Assembly (NCBI GenBank): GCA_944384195.1
Contig: CALWSK010000002.1
Location: forward strand, 248,001 to 312,000
Length of the DNA: 64,000 bases
DNA from: an uncultured Clostridia bacterium
GTDB lineage: Bacteria; Bacillota; Clostridia; Lachnospirales; CAG-274
Reading direction: 5' to 3'
In this document: positions 62,865-64,000 of the stretch, piece by piece
Layout of the letters: every line of letters starts with the position of its first letter
How positions within the stretch are numbered: the stretch's first letter is position 1
Notes under the pieces: model-generated
What the model was told of the DNA's origin: nothing
Seen by the model: the letters and a program-made list of their open reading frames with translations, nothing else
Database searches by the model: none
Position numbers and translations under genes: made by a program

Positions 62865-63794
62865 TTAAAACTCTGTTGCTAAATATTTTTCTACAGAAGT
62901 AATAGCATTTGCTCCATCAGATACGGCAGTTACAACTTGTCTAAGAGCTTTAGTTCTTACATCTCCTGCTACAAACACACCATCTACTGAAGTTTTGCAG
63001 TCTTCATTAGCTATTATATAGTTGCTATCATCTAGATTTAAATGTCTTTCGAATATATGGCTATTAGGTACTATACCTATAGCTACAAATACACCGTCTA
63101 TATTATAAGTTTTTGTTTCATTTGTTTTTCTATTTGTTGTAGTTATTCCAGTTACTTCTTTATCTCCTTCTATTTTATCAACAACAGTATCCCAGATTAC
63201 TTCTATATTATCAATAGAAAAAACTTTTTCTTGTAATATTTTTGCACCTCTAAATTCATCTCTTCTGTGTATAAGATAAATTTTTTTACAAATTCTAGAA
63301 AGAAAGATAGCATCTTCAAGAGCTACATCACCACCACCTACAACGGCAACTATTTTTTCTTTATAAAAAGCACCGTCACAAGTAGCACAATAAGAAACCC
63401 CTTTGCCATATAGTTCTTTTTCTCCAGGTACTTCTAACATTCTATGTTGAGCTCCTGTTGCTATTATTACAGTTCTTGCTTTAAAAGTATTTTTTTTACA
63501 TTTTATAGTTTTTATTTTATCTGTTATATCAAGTTCTAGTACTTCATCTTTTACAAATTGAGAACCTAGTTTTTCTGCGTGTTGTCTAAATTTTTGTCCC
63601 ATATCAAAGCCATTTATTTCTGGAAGTCCTGGATAGTTATCCACTTCATAAGTATTTAAAACCTGGCCACCACTCATATATTGCTTTTCTATAGTTATAG
63701 ATTTTAGTTTTGCTCTTTCAGCATATATAGAAGCAGAAAGACCAGAAGGACCAGAACCAATTATAACAACGTCATATATTTCTAAATTTTCCAT
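62865..63794 (-). CDS. trxB: thioredoxin reductase
   Basis: 309 residues, low-molecular-weight flavoprotein. FAD motif GSGPSGLSASIYAERAK (13-29), redox-active CATCDGAFY (about 134-142), NADPH motif GGGDVALEDAIFL (about 152-164) and the final FAD-contact VFVAGDVRTKALRQV. It reduces thioredoxin with NADPH in the cytoplasm. No thioredoxin gene adjoins. The ATG follows TGAGGTGATTTT. Confidence 0.96.
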   Translation of the reverse strand: MENLEIYDVVIIGSGPSGLSASIYAERAKLKSITIEKQYMSGGQVLNTYEVDNYPGLPEINGFDMGQKFRQHAEKLGSQFVKDEVLELDITDKIKTIKCKKNTFKARTVIIATGAQHRMLEVPGEKELYGKGVSYCATCDGAFYKEKIVAVVGGGDVALEDAIFLSRICKKIYLIHRRDEFRGAKILQEKVFSIDNIEVIWDTVVDKIEGDKEVTGITTTNRKTNETKTYNIDGVFVAIGIVPNSHIFERHLNLDDSNYIIANEDCKTSVDGVFVAGDVRTKALRQVVTAVSDGANAITSVEKYLATEF

Positions 63795-63913
63795 AAAATC
63801 ACCTCATATTAAATATATTTTATTTTAATATTACATATATAAAATATATCTGTCAATAATTTTGTAATTATCATATATATATTTGATTTATTATATATAT
63901 TTTTTTAAGTTTA

Positions 63914-63942
63914 TTGACATTATACTTTATTTGGGCTAAGCT
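63914..63942 (+). promoter_or_regulatory. probable promoter of the gene at the right edge
   Basis: TTGACA (63914-63919), 17 bases, TAAGCT (63937-63942). The -35 box is exact and the -10 box is weak. It lies 31 bases before an ATG with TAGGAGTGG upstream. Confidence 0.5.
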
Positions 63943-63973
63943 ATTTTTAAATGAAATTATTAGGAGTGGTAAT

Positions 63974-64000
63974 ATGAATTCTTTATTTGATTTAAATAAT
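63974..64000 (+). CDS. start of a gene cut by the window edge
   Basis: Nine codons (MNSLFDLNN) after TAGGAGTGGTAAT. Too short to identify. Confidence 0.55.

Noticed and set aside
1..64000. CRISPR arrays, tRNA/rRNA genes, insertion sequences, prophage
   Set aside because: No regularly spaced repeats, tRNA cloverleaf, transposase or phage structural gene was found on reading both strands.

Overview
The window is about 28% GC by eye and nearly fully coding. It has strong AGGAGG-type ribosome binding sites, consensus sigma-A promoters with 17-base spacers, and many hairpin-plus-T-run terminators. Spore-related genes (SpoIVFA/SpoIVFB-like pair, SpoVB-like flippase, GerMN protein, spore-type PBP5 carboxypeptidase), a bifunctional AdhE and no respiratory genes point to an anaerobic, spore-forming Clostridia. 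Lachnospirales is the likeliest order, inferred from gene content and not proven. I see no rRNA, tRNA, CRISPR array, insertion sequence or prophage.

Layout. 1-2.6 kb: cell-wall genes (dac, cut by the left edge; uppP) and a GerMN protein. 2.7-5.5 kb: adhE behind a perfect promoter overlapped by Rex-like operators. 5.6-9.4 kb: zinc-ribbon/TM2 membrane protein, CbiK-type chelatase, AzgA-type purine permease that seems to start at ATA. 9.4-15.1 kb: SpoIVFA-like gene split by a stop with a -1 frameshift signature, SpoIVFB-like protease, radical SAM protein, its DUF2344 partner, and RNase E/G. 15.3-21.9 kb: rny, spoVB, a stalk-domain secreted protein, a 37-residue protein, a GltD-like oxidoreductase and a PLP aminotransferase.

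22.0-35.8 kb is the most unusual region: one eight-gene operon with four Hsp70-family proteins. One has lost the ATPase motifs and one is fused to a von Willebrand A domain. The operon also encodes a 566-residue helical protein ending in what looks like a GrpE nucleotide-exchange domain, a TPR protein, and two large proteins (Ig-like and helical-repeat) that resemble a DUF5717 protein cut in two. There is no DnaJ. I read it as a dedicated chaperone machine of unknown client.

35.9-50.3 kb is carbohydrate catabolism: a GH38 alpha-mannosidase, then an AraC regulator divergent from an alpha-galactoside operon (ABC binding protein and two permeases, GH36 alpha-galactosidase, sucrose phosphorylase, galK, galT, galE). 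Raffinose or melibiose would be imported and split. Galactose would go through the Leloir enzymes and sucrose through phosphorolysis. The ABC ATPase is not in the window.

50.3-59.4 kb is the pyrimidine operon pyrB-pyrC-pyrF-carA-carB-(unknown)-pyrK. Its leader encodes a 23-codon, U-rich peptide whose stop codon overlaps an intrinsic terminator, the arrangement of enterobacterial pyrBI attenuation and not of PyrR control. 59.4-64 kb: an amidohydrolase/MFS pair, a small gene with a nonsense codon, trxB, and the first nine codons of a gene cut by the right edge.
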